Shown: positions 9,102-16,595 of the stretch, one piece after another | How positions within the stretch are numbered: the stretch's first letter is position 1 | How the letters are laid out: each line of letters begins with the position of its first letter | From: Salsuginibacillus kocurii DSM 18087 | Lineage (GTDB): Bacteria > Bacillota > Bacilli > Bacillales > Marinococcaceae | Length of the DNA: 64,000 nucleotides | Direction: 5' to 3' | Assembly (NCBI RefSeq): GCF_000377705.1 | Contig: NZ_KB898623.1 | Span: 822,924-886,923, forward strand | The notes under the pieces: generated by a model | What the model was told of the DNA's origin: nothing | The model's database searches: none | Seen by the model: only the letters and a program-made list of their open reading frames with translations | Made by a program: the position numbers and the translations under genes

Positions 9102-9998
9102 ATGTACATTCGTGAATTAGGAGCTGAAATCGCATACTTACGAAAGAAAAATAAGTTGACGCAAACCGATCTTGCCAAAAACATCTGCACCCAGCCTACC
9201 ATCAGCATGATTGAAAAAGGGGAAATTGTACCAGGCATCGACACCCTTCATAACATAGCCTTGCGTTTAAACAAACCTGTTGAATATTTCTTGAAAGTGT
9301 TGGAATACCAGCGCCCTGAATATGTAGAACAAACGATTAATTTAATAGAAAAAGCCACTACAGCCCATGATTACGAAACAGTCTATCGCTTAACAAGTGC
9401 CGAACTAGAATCAGGAGCCCTAAATAATAATTGGATTAAAGTATTTTTAAAATGGCATCAAACCACTTCGGGGTACGAACTTGGAAAGTGGGAGGCTCAT
9501 GAAGCTGAGAAAAAACTAATTCACCTATTGGAAAAGTTAAATGAAATTGAGGGGAAAAAAGAAGGTATACTTAGCAAAATATACAATACTTTAGGAATAT
9601 TATGTTCAGAACAAAACAAATTTACTGAAAGTCGTTACTATTACGATAAATCAATTACTCATCTGCCCGAAATATCAGACCAGCCTTCAACTCGTTCCTT
9701 ACCTATTTTTTATTTGCGAGTTCTTTACAACAAAACGATTACTCTTTATGACGCCCACAAATATGAAGAAAGTTTGGCTGAGGCAGAGCGTGGGATTTAT
9801 TGGAGTAAAATATACGACAACATGGCTTTAATTGGCCAATTTTATTATTATAAAGGGCAAAACAGTGAAATTTTAAAGCTAAATACCGAGGCTGAAACTA
9901 AGGAATGCTATAGAAAAGCGTTATTCTTCTTTAAATTATTAAACAAAAATGTGTACGAATCCTTGCTTTTAAAACATAAAGGTCATTATTTAGAGTAA
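9102..9998 (+). CDS. XRE-type HTH regulator with TPR domain (PlcR/NprR-like, RRNPP family)
   Basis: 298-residue protein with an N-terminal Cro/C1-type helix-turn-helix (about 5-62: LGAEIAYLRKKNKLTQTDLA, then TISMIEKGE) joined to about 230 residues of helical repeats that fit TPRs (for example YNTLGILCSEQNKFTESRYYYDKSI, a canonical TPR pair, and YEESLAEAERGIYWSK). This architecture is that of RRNPP regulators (PlcR, NprR, PrgX), which bind a re-imported peptide in the TPR groove. Length matches PlcR (about 285). It is divergent from a secreted protease and followed 192 bases later by a 43-codon exported peptide gene, exactly the context of plcR-papR and nprR-nprX. Ribosome binding site AAAGGCGG precedes the ATG. 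Confidence 0.82.
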   Translation: MYIRELGAEIAYLRKKNKLTQTDLAKNICTQPTISMIEKGEIVPGIDTLHNIALRLNKPVEYFLKVLEYQRPEYVEQTINLIEKATTAHDYETVYRLTSAELESGALNNNWIKVFLKWHQTTSGYELGKWEAHEAEKKLIHLLEKLNEIEGKKEGILSKIYNTLGILCSEQNKFTESRYYYDKSITHLPEISDQPSTRSLPIFYLRVLYNKTITLYDAHKYEESLAEAERGIYWSKIYDNMALIGQFYYYKGQNSEILKLNTEAETKECYRKALFFFKLLNKNVYESLLLKHKGHYLE

Positions 9999-10134
9999 GT
10001 TATATCTATTTACTCTAAAATATAAGTATATTTATATTTTTTCTCACATAAGCTCATCTCTTTAATAAATCTGACTATAAAGTTAATTTTAGAAGGAATA
10101 TAGACGTTTTTGGAATTACTCATTTTTCTAAAAT

Positions 10135-10154
10135 ACTAGTAAGATACTAACTAG
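10135..10154. promoter_or_regulatory. Inverted repeat upstream of the peptide gene
   Basis: Nested inverted repeats lie 37-56 bases before the peptide ATG: TAGTA-AGA-TACTA (10137-10149) and CTAGT...ACTAG outside it. Position fits an operator overlapping the promoter. Whether it resembles sites in the protease promoter is not clear by eye. Confidence 0.35.
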
Positions 10155-10190
10155 CTTAGCAAGGCAATTTATGAAAAAGGAGCGATTTTA

Positions 10191-10322
10191 ATGAAAAAAC
10201 TAATTGTACCTATGGCTTGCATTGTTGGTTTATTTGGAATTTTATCTTTTGCTCAATTTTCTGCGGTGGAGTCAATCGCTGAAGAAGAGTTCCAAACTCA
10301 AGATCTAAAACATGAATATTAA
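10191..10322 (+). CDS. Exported 43-residue peptide, candidate signal for the HTH-TPR regulator
   Basis: Short gene with a strong ribosome binding site (AAAAAGGAG, 8 bases before the ATG). The product begins MKKLIVP, has a hydrophobic core to about residue 25 (VGLFGILSFAQFSA) and ends in a charged tail, FQTQDLKHEY. A short Sec-type pre-peptide with a hydrophilic C-terminal segment immediately downstream of a PlcR-like gene is how PapR and NprX are encoded; their active forms are the last 5-8 residues, which here would be about QDLKHEY. That the peptide is processed and re-imported is inference. A strong terminator follows at 10421. It is below the size most gene finders report. Confidence 0.68.
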   Translation: MKKLIVPMACIVGLFGILSFAQFSAVESIAEEEFQTQDLKHEY

Positions 10323-10420
10323 TTTTTATTCAACAATCACTTTTACTCACTAACCTACTTACTACCCCTCCCATCATCTGTAGTAAGTTAGTATCTTCGA
10401 ATGGCTCTTAATCTTATGAT

Positions 10421-10479
10421 ATCACTCAGCCCCTCGTCTCTACTTCTAGCGTAGAGGTTGGTTTACTGGGTGATTTTTT
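10421..10479 (+). terminator. Rho-independent terminator after the peptide gene
   Basis: ATCACTCAG (10421-10429) pairs with CTGGGTGAT (10466-10474) and encloses an inner hairpin CTCTAC/GTAGAG (10437-10442 with 10451-10456); a run of six T follows. A weaker hairpin (ACTTACTAC with GTAGTAAGT, 10357-10388) precedes it. Confidence 0.8.
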
Positions 10480-10590
10480 CTTCATTTTAATACGTTAGAT
10501 TTGGCGGTTTCTTATCTACTTTCCTCAATAGATGTGGATGTGATCCTCTGATTCTTCAAAAACCTTACTATGAAAAAGGAGGGACGGCTC

Positions 10591-11286
10591 ATGCAGCATC
10601 AGACTAAAATTTCTTATCGAAAAGCATCATCGCCGAGTTTAGGACCTATTGTCTTGTTTCACTCCGTTTCTCCGTCATTTTCTGAAGAGATGGAAGCAAC
10701 TCTGCCCATCAAATGCATTACGTTTCAAGGAAAAGATCTATTATTAAACCTTGAAGATCTATCAGCTTCCTCTATTGTTTTTGTTTATGTAAAGAACAAG
10801 GAAGCGTTGGGAGATATTGATCCCACTCTCTCTTCAAAAGCAAGGCTTGGCTTGATTGTCTCCTCCTATGATGAATTCTTTATGAAACAAAAGATCACTG
10901 AAGGCTTTAGTCATTTTTATTTAGAAGAAAGGCCATTAAACAAACAAGCAGATTGCTTGCTTGAAAGTCTGGAATACCCTTCCTACATTGACCCATTTCT
11001 GCAAAATCCTTTGTTGACTGAGTTACAAAGTCTCATAAAAAGGGAAACTCAAGAGCCAGAAAATCTTCAAATTAGAACAGATAAGGCAAGTACAGTTTTA
11101 CGACCTACGGAAGTGAAGATTTTAGCTGAAGTCTTAAAAGGGAAGTCTAACACCCAAATTGCAAAAGACTGTTACCTTGCGCTATCTACTGTTAACAACC
11201 ATGTCTCCCAATCTTCCAAAAAAATGAAGGCCAACAACCGTTTTCATATGATTAAGCGAGCCATTGAATTTGATTGGGTGGAATAA
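10591..11286 (+). CDS. Orphan LuxR-type HTH regulator
   Basis: 231-residue protein from the ATG at 10591, which lies 7 bases after AAGGAGGG; the ATG at 10570 precedes that site and is rejected. The C-terminal GerE/LuxR helix-turn-helix is clear (about 165-231: LRPTEVKILAEVLKGKSNTQ, then LALSTVNNHVSQ). The N-terminal 140 residues have the size and alternating pattern of a receiver domain but I cannot find the phospho-acceptor Asp pocket, so it is a degenerate or different sensor. It is paralogous to the gene at 35609-36313: both share YIDP.LQ..L before the linker and TVNNH in the recognition helix. No kinase is adjacent. Targets unknown. Confidence 0.75.
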   Translation: MQHQTKISYRKASSPSLGPIVLFHSVSPSFSEEMEATLPIKCITFQGKDLLLNLEDLSASSIVFVYVKNKEALGDIDPTLSSKARLGLIVSSYDEFFMKQKITEGFSHFYLEERPLNKQADCLLESLEYPSYIDPFLQNPLLTELQSLIKRETQEPENLQIRTDKASTVLRPTEVKILAEVLKGKSNTQIAKDCYLALSTVNNHVSQSSKKMKANNRFHMIKRAIEFDWVE

Positions 11287-11292
11287 AAAGCT

Positions 11293-11324
11293 AGTAGACC
11301 ATCCAGTCTTCTAGATGGTCTACT
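11293..11324 (+). terminator. Hairpin after the LuxR-type gene
   Basis: AGTAGACCATC (11293-11303) pairs perfectly with GATGGTCTACT (11314-11324), 7 bases past the stop. T run is weak. Confidence 0.6.
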
Positions 11325-11351
11325 GGGTTACTCCTTTAAGGCTCAGCTTCA

Positions 11352-11495
11352 TTAACTAATTTTTTTATCAATAAGCTTTGGTAAAGTACTGTCTGGATGT
11401 TCCTCGAGCTTTCCAAACATACCAACAGTGCCTACCTATATGTCAAATAACTCCTTAACAGCCAGCCAATCAGTATAGCTTTTGCCTTTGTACAT
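11352..11495 (-). pseudogene. Short decayed coding remnant
   Basis: Reading the minus strand from an ATG at 11495 gives 19 codons that look protein-like (MYKGKSYTDWLAVKELFDI), a TAG, then 27 more codons in the same frame (VGTVGMFGKLEEHPDSTLPK and onward) to TAA at 11352. Composition is that of real coding sequence, and there is no ribosome binding site. I do not recognise the family. Either a gene fragment with a nonsense codon or chance. Confidence 0.3.
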
Positions 11496-11523
11496 AATCA
11501 TTTAGCACGAATGACTTTCCTAT

Positions 11524-11562
11524 TAAAAAGCCCCGTCTATACCGTTAGCAGAATAGACGGGG
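11524..11562 (-). terminator. Terminator of the DUF3231 gene
   Basis: CCCCGTCTAT (11531-11540) and ATAGACGGGG (11553-11562) form a perfect stem, followed on the minus strand by CTTTTTAATA, 15 bases past the stop. Confidence 0.9.
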
Positions 11563-11576
11563 ACCTAGAAACGTTA

Positions 11577-12086
11577 TTAACTATGCTGTTCCGGAGCCTG
11601 CATTGGCGGGGTAACAACCCAGCCTTTTTCTTTATTCATGCGCAAAAGTTCCGCGCCTTTTTGGGCTTTATTCACATGAATTTGGCCGAACATCATCGCA
11701 ATATCTTCTCTTAACGTTTTAGCCATTGCTTGACTGCAGGCAACTAAGCCGAGCCCGATGTCTCTAGATAAGGCAGCTGAAATCTCTGGATCTGTAATAC
11801 GGGCGCCAGCTGGAATATCTTCCATCCGGGCTTCCGCTCGTTCTGGCGGAGCTGGCGGTAATACCACTCCGTTTGCTTTTAATATCTCTTCGATATCTTT
11901 AGCCTCTTTCCGGTCTTGTTCAACCAACCCACTAAGAAAATGATGTAGATCTGTATCACCACAATGATTCATCATCGTTTGGTTTGCCGCAATTTTACCT
12001 TTCAACCCCGCTAAAAATGTCCATAAGTCAAATACTTCACCATAGTGAAGAGGCTGCTTCACTTGTGTACCTTCCATTACTCCCAT
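11577..12086 (-). CDS. DUF3231 family protein (coat-like, four-helix)
   Basis: 169-residue soluble helical protein of the DUF3231 family, common in spore formers and often annotated as a coat or ferritin-like protein. Recognisable landmarks are PLHYGEVFDLWTFLAGLKG near the start, VVLPPAPPERAEARMEDIPAGARITDPEISAAL reduced here to its key residues, and EDIAMMFGQIHVNKAQKGAELLRMNKEKGW near the end. A GGGAGG site precedes the ATG. It sits with Mn catalase and YteA in a region rich in sporulation- and stress-type genes. Biochemical function of the family is not known to me. Confidence 0.85.
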   Translation of the reverse strand: MGVMEGTQVKQPLHYGEVFDLWTFLAGLKGKIAANQTMMNHCGDTDLHHFLSGLVEQDRKEAKDIEEILKANGVVLPPAPPERAEARMEDIPAGARITDPEISAALSRDIGLGLVACSQAMAKTLREDIAMMFGQIHVNKAQKGAELLRMNKEKGWVVTPPMQAPEQHS

Positions 12087-12374
12087 AGCTAGTTTCCTCC
12101 CATTCGTTATAATTAGGCCTCATACGTTTCGCTCTATTACAATGGATCGTTTGAGAGGGCTGATGATAAACTTACCTGCCTCTATTTTGGTTTTTTAACT
12201 GTATCACCACTGTCCATATATCAAGCTATTTTCAGCCCACAACATTTAGATTAATCCAGTCACTTATGAATTATGTAACATTTTTCACTCATCTCCCTCC
12301 TTTCTTTTCCTCATATTTTTTTGAAGAAAGGTTAAGCTATGCAAGGCGTAACTTTGAGGATGGGAGGTTCTAGC

Positions 12375-14336
12375 ATGGGACAGAATGTAACCCAAAAATT
12401 ATTGCAAGAGCACCTGATTCATGGAGAGTTAACAGCAGGTGAAGAAATCGCAATTCAAATTGATCAGACGCTTACACAAGATGCTACCGGCACCATGGTT
12501 ATGCTTGAACTTGAAGCAATGGATTTGGATCAAATAAAAACCGAAGTATCGGTGCAGTATGTTGACCACAATTTAATTCAGGATGACCACAAAAATCCCG
12601 ATGATCACTTATTTTTGCGCAGTGCAGCAAAACGGTTTGGCCTGCATTACAGTCAGCCTGGAAACGGTGTCAGCCACCCTGTACATATGCAGCGAATTGC
12701 AAAACCTGGCAAAACACTGCTGGGTTCCGATAGTCACACATGTGCAAACGGATGTATGGGAATGATCGCCATCGGAGCGGGCGGTATTGATGTGGCGATG
12801 GCGATGGCGGGAGAACCTTTTTATATGAAAATGCCTGAAGTGATGGGGATTGAATTAATTGGCGAGCTGCCACCTCGAGTAAGCGCCAAAGACGTCATTT
12901 TAGAATTGCTGCGCCGCCATGACGTAAAAGGCGGAGTTGGGAAAATTTTAGAATATCACGGACCAGGTCTTAATAAACTGACGGCTATGGACCGGCATGT
13001 CATCGCTAATATGGGAGCTGAATTAGGGGCTACTACCTCGGTATTTCCAGCAGATGATGAAATCAAACACTTTCTTCATTCCCAGCACCGGGGAGAAGAG
13101 TGGTCAGAATGGGTGGCAGATATCGGCGCGAGCTATGATATCGAAGAAACTATTGATTTATCGACACTTGAGCCTTTAATTGCCAAACCTTCAAGTCCAG
13201 GTAATGTTGTTCCCGTTACTGAAGTTGAAGGGGAACCGATTTACCAATCCTATATCGGCTCTTCAGCGAATCCCGGCTATCGTGATTTTGCTGTAGCCGC
13301 AGAAATCGTGCGCGAACGGCAAGTGGCTGCTGGCGTTTCTTTAGACATTAACCCGTCTTCGCGGCAGATTCTTCAGGATTTGACGCGTGAAGGAAAGTTG
13401 GGCGATTTAATTGCTGCTGGAGGCCGAATTCACCAGGCTGGCTGTAACGGCTGTATTGGCATGGGCCAAGCTCCGGCCACGGGCCGAAACAGTTTGCGAA
13501 CAACGCCTCGTAATTTCCCAGGCCGTTCTGGAACGAAAGAAGATAGTGTTTTTCTTTGCAGTCCAGAAACTGCCGCCGTTTCAGCTTTAGCAGGAGCCAT
13601 CACCGACCCTAGAACGGTGCAGGAAAGAGAGCATGTAACGCTTCCGACAGCACCAACTGTTGAAGATCAAGCACTTGAACCACCGCTCCCGTACGCAGAA
13701 GCACAAGATGTAAAGCTAGAGAAGGGACCAAACATCGGAAATATCCCAACATTAAAAGAGCTGCCTGACGAGTTTGAAATCCCAATTCTCTTAAAGGTCG
13801 GAGACAACATCTCAACAGATGAAATCTTAGCCGGAGGCGCTCGTGTGCTGCCATACCGGAGCAATTTAGAAAAAATAAGCGAATTCACCTATGAAATTGT
13901 AGACCCTGGCTATGTCGAGCGAGCAAAAGCTTCTAAAGATAGCGGCGGCCACATTATTGTAGGCGGCTATAACTATGGTCAAGGCTCAAGCAGAGAACAC
14001 GCTGCCCTTGCTCCAAAATATTTAGGCCTGCAAGTTGTTATTGTAAAAGACTATGCTCGCATCCATTTACAAAACCTAATTAATTTTGGTGTTCTGCCTC
14101 TTTTCTTTTCAAACCCTGACGATTATGAGCAGCTACAGCCTGGTGATATGTTGCAATTTACGAATATAAGAAACCAATTAAGCGCATCAAATAAAATTGA
14201 GGTGAGCTTAGAAAGCAGCGGAAATACGTTGTTGCTTGAACACAACCTTTCTGCAAGACAGCTTGACCTAATTTTGGCAGGCGGTATTATTAACTGGGTT
14301 AAATCAAGAATGGAAACAACGGAAGGAGGAGCCTAA
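12375..14336 (+). CDS. Aconitate hydratase, short Aquifex-type
   Basis: Fe-S hydro-lyase interconverting citrate and isocitrate (possibly a related hydroxyacid). 653 residues from the ATG at 12375, 7 bases after GGGAGG; the upstream ATG at 12339 lacks a site. Core features: YVDHNLIQ with the substrate-binding region, SDSHTCANGCMGM, and AGCNGCIGMGQAPATGRNSLRT with the cluster cysteines, then the swivelling C-terminal domain with GDNISTDEI and YNYGQGSSREHAALAP. This is shorter than the 900-residue CitB/AcnA of Bacillus and fits the group described as putative aconitase of the Aquifex type, near mitochondrial aconitase and homoaconitase. A zinc-ribbon gene overlaps its stop. Probably a second aconitase besides CitB. 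Confidence 0.85.
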   Translation: MGQNVTQKLLQEHLIHGELTAGEEIAIQIDQTLTQDATGTMVMLELEAMDLDQIKTEVSVQYVDHNLIQDDHKNPDDHLFLRSAAKRFGLHYSQPGNGVSHPVHMQRIAKPGKTLLGSDSHTCANGCMGMIAIGAGGIDVAMAMAGEPFYMKMPEVMGIELIGELPPRVSAKDVILELLRRHDVKGGVGKILEYHGPGLNKLTAMDRHVIANMGAELGATTSVFPADDEIKHFLHSQHRGEEWSEWVADIGASYDIEETIDLSTLEPLIAKPSSPGNVVPVTEVEGEPIYQSYIGSSANPGYRDFAVAAEIVRERQVAAGVSLDINPSSRQILQDLTREGKLGDLIAAGGRIHQAGCNGCIGMGQAPATGRNSLRTTPRNFPGRSGTKEDSVFLCSPETAAVSALAGAITDPRTVQEREHVTLPTAPTVEDQALEPPLPYAEAQDVKLEKGPNIGNIPTLKELPDEFEIPILLKVGDNISTDEILAGGARVLPYRSNLEKISEFTYEIVDPGYVERAKASKDSGGHIIVGGYNYGQGSSREHAALAPKYLGLQVVIVKDYARIHLQNLINFGVLPLFFSNPDDYEQLQPGDMLQFTNIRNQLSASNKIEVSLESSGNTLLLEHNLSARQLDLILAGGIINWVKSRMETTEGGA

Positions 14337-14524
14337 TGCCTTTTGCACGAAACTGCCCAGCTTGTGGTGGAACAGGACTATTAATGGATGATGAGGAATG
14401 GCGCTATACGTGTTCGATATGTGGAGGAAACGGGGAAGTCGACATTCAAGGTGATATTGGGATGAGCACCCGTTCTACCTCCTCCTATCCGGATACTGAC
14501 GAAATGAACCGGACAATCGATTAA
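14336..14524 (+). CDS. Small zinc-ribbon protein coupled to the aconitase
   Basis: 62 residues with two CxxCGG knuckles (CPACGGTG near 8-15 and CSICGGNGE near 31-39), the pattern of a DnaJ-type or rubredoxin-like zinc ribbon, followed by a serine/threonine-rich tail. The ATG overlaps the aconitase stop (TAATG) and the aconitase end carries GGAGGAG as its ribosome binding site, so the two are translationally coupled. The pairing suggests a role in aconitase cluster assembly or protection, but that is inference; I know no defined function. Confidence 0.72.
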   Translation: MPFARNCPACGGTGLLMDDEEWRYTCSICGGNGEVDIQGDIGMSTRSTSSYPDTDEMNRTID

Positions 14525-14531
14525 TTTGCAG

Positions 14532-14572
14532 AATAGTCCATGCAGGGTTTCCCTCCCTTAGCATGGACTATT
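14532..14572 (+). terminator. Terminator of the aconitase operon
   Basis: AATAGTCCATGC (14532-14543) pairs over 12 bases with GCATGGACTATT (14561-14572), 8 bases after the stop. Confidence 0.75.
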
Positions 14573-14732
14573 GTTCATCTAAGCTCTAGTGATGGTTCCT
14601 TCATCTTCGTCGCAGAAAAAGACACTAGAGGAATGACAGTCCTCCGGTTAATAATAGCTGTTTATTCATTAAAAATTAACTAACATGAAACAAGCTTCAT
14701 GCTTTATATAGTAAAGGAGGGAGGTGCGAAGT

Positions 14733-15566
14733 ATGTTTTACCATGTAAAAGAATTACAGTACCATGCAAAACCTGAATGTCCAGACCCCGTGTTTGCAAA
14801 AAAACTACAAGAAATTCTAGGCGGCCAATTCGGGGAAATTTCTGTCGCACTGCAATATTTGTTTCAAGGCTGGAACACCCGTTGTGATGCGAAATATCGT
14901 GATTTACTTATGGATACCGGCACAGAAGAACTCGCTCATATTGAAATGCTTGCGACAATGATTGCCCGGCTGTTGGAAGGAGCTGATGTTCAAGCTCAGG
15001 AACAAGCAGCGCAAGACCCAGTGCTTGCAGCCATTATGGGAGGAATGAATCCGCAGCATGCCATTGTTTCCGGCCTGGGGGCAATGCCTGCTGATAGTGT
15101 CGGAAATCCATGGACGGCCAGTTATATTAATGCAAGCGGTAACTTGTTGGCGGATTTTCGTTTGAATTTGACTTACGAATCACAAGGGCGCCTCCAAGCC
15201 GCGAGATTATACGAACAAACCGCGGATCGTGGTGTTCGTGATATGCTTTCTTGGCTGATTGCAAGAGATACTATGCATCAAAATATGTGGTATGCCGCGA
15301 TTCAGGAGTTAGAAGAAAAAGAAAATATTGTTGTTCCAAGTACATTTCCGCGTGAGTTGGAAAAACAAGAAGTCGCCTACACGTATTTCGATCTCTCCCG
15401 TGGCACCGAATCGGAAAAAGGACGTTGGGCGCACGGTCGCAGCATGGATGGCCTCGGCTATTTCACCTACCAATACTGGCCACCGCCATTTGGAGAAGCC
15501 GTGCACTTACGACCTGCCCCACCGTATATGTTTAACACTCCTCTGCCACCTCCTAGTAAAATGTAA
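14733..15566 (+). CDS. Manganese catalase (CotJC/YdbD type)
   Basis: Dimanganese catalase converting hydrogen peroxide to water and oxygen, here 277 residues. Four-helix ferritin-like core with metal ligands in GQFGEISVALQY (Glu), GTEELAHIEM (Glu and His), LTYESQGRLQAARLY (Glu) and DTMHQNMW (His). The C-terminal extension with YFTYQYWPPPFGEAV and proline-rich end is typical of non-haem catalases found on spores. A GTG at 14724 is in frame but lies inside the GGAGGTG motif, so the ATG at 14733, 7 bases after AAAGGAGGGAGG, is chosen. Single gene with its own terminator at 15602. Confidence 0.93.
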   Translation: MFYHVKELQYHAKPECPDPVFAKKLQEILGGQFGEISVALQYLFQGWNTRCDAKYRDLLMDTGTEELAHIEMLATMIARLLEGADVQAQEQAAQDPVLAAIMGGMNPQHAIVSGLGAMPADSVGNPWTASYINASGNLLADFRLNLTYESQGRLQAARLYEQTADRGVRDMLSWLIARDTMHQNMWYAAIQELEEKENIVVPSTFPRELEKQEVAYTYFDLSRGTESEKGRWAHGRSMDGLGYFTYQYWPPPFGEAVHLRPAPPYMFNTPLPPPSKM

Positions 15567-15601
15567 AGATCCCCGTGCGGCGCATAAGGTGGCCGCGACG
15601 C

Positions 15602-15638
15602 AAAGAGGAGCGGCCCATTTTTCAGGCAGCTCCTCTTT
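15602..15638. terminator. Terminator between Mn catalase and yteA
   Basis: AAAGAGGAGC (15602-15611) and GCTCCTCTTT (15629-15638) form a perfect stem located between two convergent genes; flanking A and T runs let it serve both. Confidence 0.8.
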
Positions 15639-15673
15639 AAATTAATAGTTTTCCTAAAGCTTAAAACACCTGT

Positions 15674-16375
15674 TCAATCATACTTATCCTCTTCACCCAA
15701 GGCGGCTTCATCCTCTTCTACTTCTAATTCTCTTTCATACCGTTCATGAATTTCATTCACGCCGTCGTATTTCCCATCGCTGTCTGCAAGTGCAAATGTT
15801 TCCACATCTGCGTGATTCTCTATGTTCTGCTCAACGGCTGGATACGTTTCTTCATCCTCTATATTGTCCACTTGATATATATCGGATGGGGTTTCTGAAC
15901 TCCCATAGCGACTTACGCTTTGCCACGCATCTTCCGCGTCAAACATGACATGTTCTTCTTCATGAGAAGAGGCGATCGGATCAGCCTTTAAGTTATCTTC
16001 TTCCACTGGACGTCTGTCGCGAATGGGTTCATGAGAGGCATGTTCCACGCAGCGCAACGTAGTGGGAATCACTTCTAAGCGCTCCTGCGGAATATCTTTT
16101 CCACAAATTTCACAACTTCCGTACGTGTTATTGTTGATCGCCTGGAGCGCTTTATCAATATCTTCAAGCTCTTCACCTTCATGTTGAGCAATCGCTTGGT
16201 CCTTTTCTCGTTCATACAATTCCGTCGCACTATCCCCAGGGTGGTTATCGTAGCTGGATAACTCACTTGTAGTTTCCTGAAGTGAGCCATCTTGATGGTG
16301 AGAAAGCCTCGCTTCGACGTGTCGCCTCCTGTCCTCCAATTCATCCTTAAACTTTTCGCGCTGTTGTTCGTTCAT
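15674..16375 (-). CDS. yteA: YteA-like protein, TraR/DksA zinc-finger family
   Basis: 233 residues. N-terminal coiled coil (EQQREKFKDELEDRRRHVEA, about 2-45), the TraR/DksA core with a zinc knuckle CEICGK at about 93-98 and CVEHA about 20 residues on (the last ligand is His, as usual for YteA rather than a fourth Cys), then an acidic C-terminal half containing DYNGVNEI-like text (here KYDGVNEIHERY) typical of YteA. In Bacillus this family is stress- or sporulation-linked; binding to RNA polymerase is a family inference. The ATG at 16375 follows GGGAGGG by 4 bases; the one at 16399 has no site. Confidence 0.85.
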   Translation of the reverse strand: MNEQQREKFKDELEDRRRHVEARLSHHQDGSLQETTSELSSYDNHPGDSATELYEREKDQAIAQHEGEELEDIDKALQAINNNTYGSCEICGKDIPQERLEVIPTTLRCVEHASHEPIRDRRPVEEDNLKADPIASSHEEEHVMFDAEDAWQSVSRYGSSETPSDIYQVDNIEDEETYPAVEQNIENHADVETFALADSDGKYDGVNEIHERYERELEVEEDEAALGEEDKYD

Positions 16376-16515
16376 AGCACCCTCCCTCGCTTGCGCCATT
16401 CATAGTGATTGATTCTACCTATAGGGTTTGTCTATAACAGGCTTCTTATGACAAAAGATGCGGAGAATTTGATGAAATACAGACTTGGCGATTGAGCTAT
16501 TGTCTCACTTTTGGT

Positions 16516-16593
16516 GAAAAACGTATTAAATTTTTGTCGAAACGTCCAAGTGAAGCGCTTACACGTCCAAATTGAAGCATAAAACGTCCAAAT
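16516..16593 (+). repeat. Dispersed intergenic repeat, family 1, copy 2
   Basis: Contains AACGTATTAAATTTTTGTCG and then the stretch AACGTCCAAGTGAAGCGCTT, ACACGTCCAAATTGAAGC and AACGTCCAAAT. The central part matches copy 3 (17767-17821) with very few changes and is in the same orientation. It directly abuts the 3' end of the NERD gene. Confidence 0.85.
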
Positions 16594-16595
16594 AC

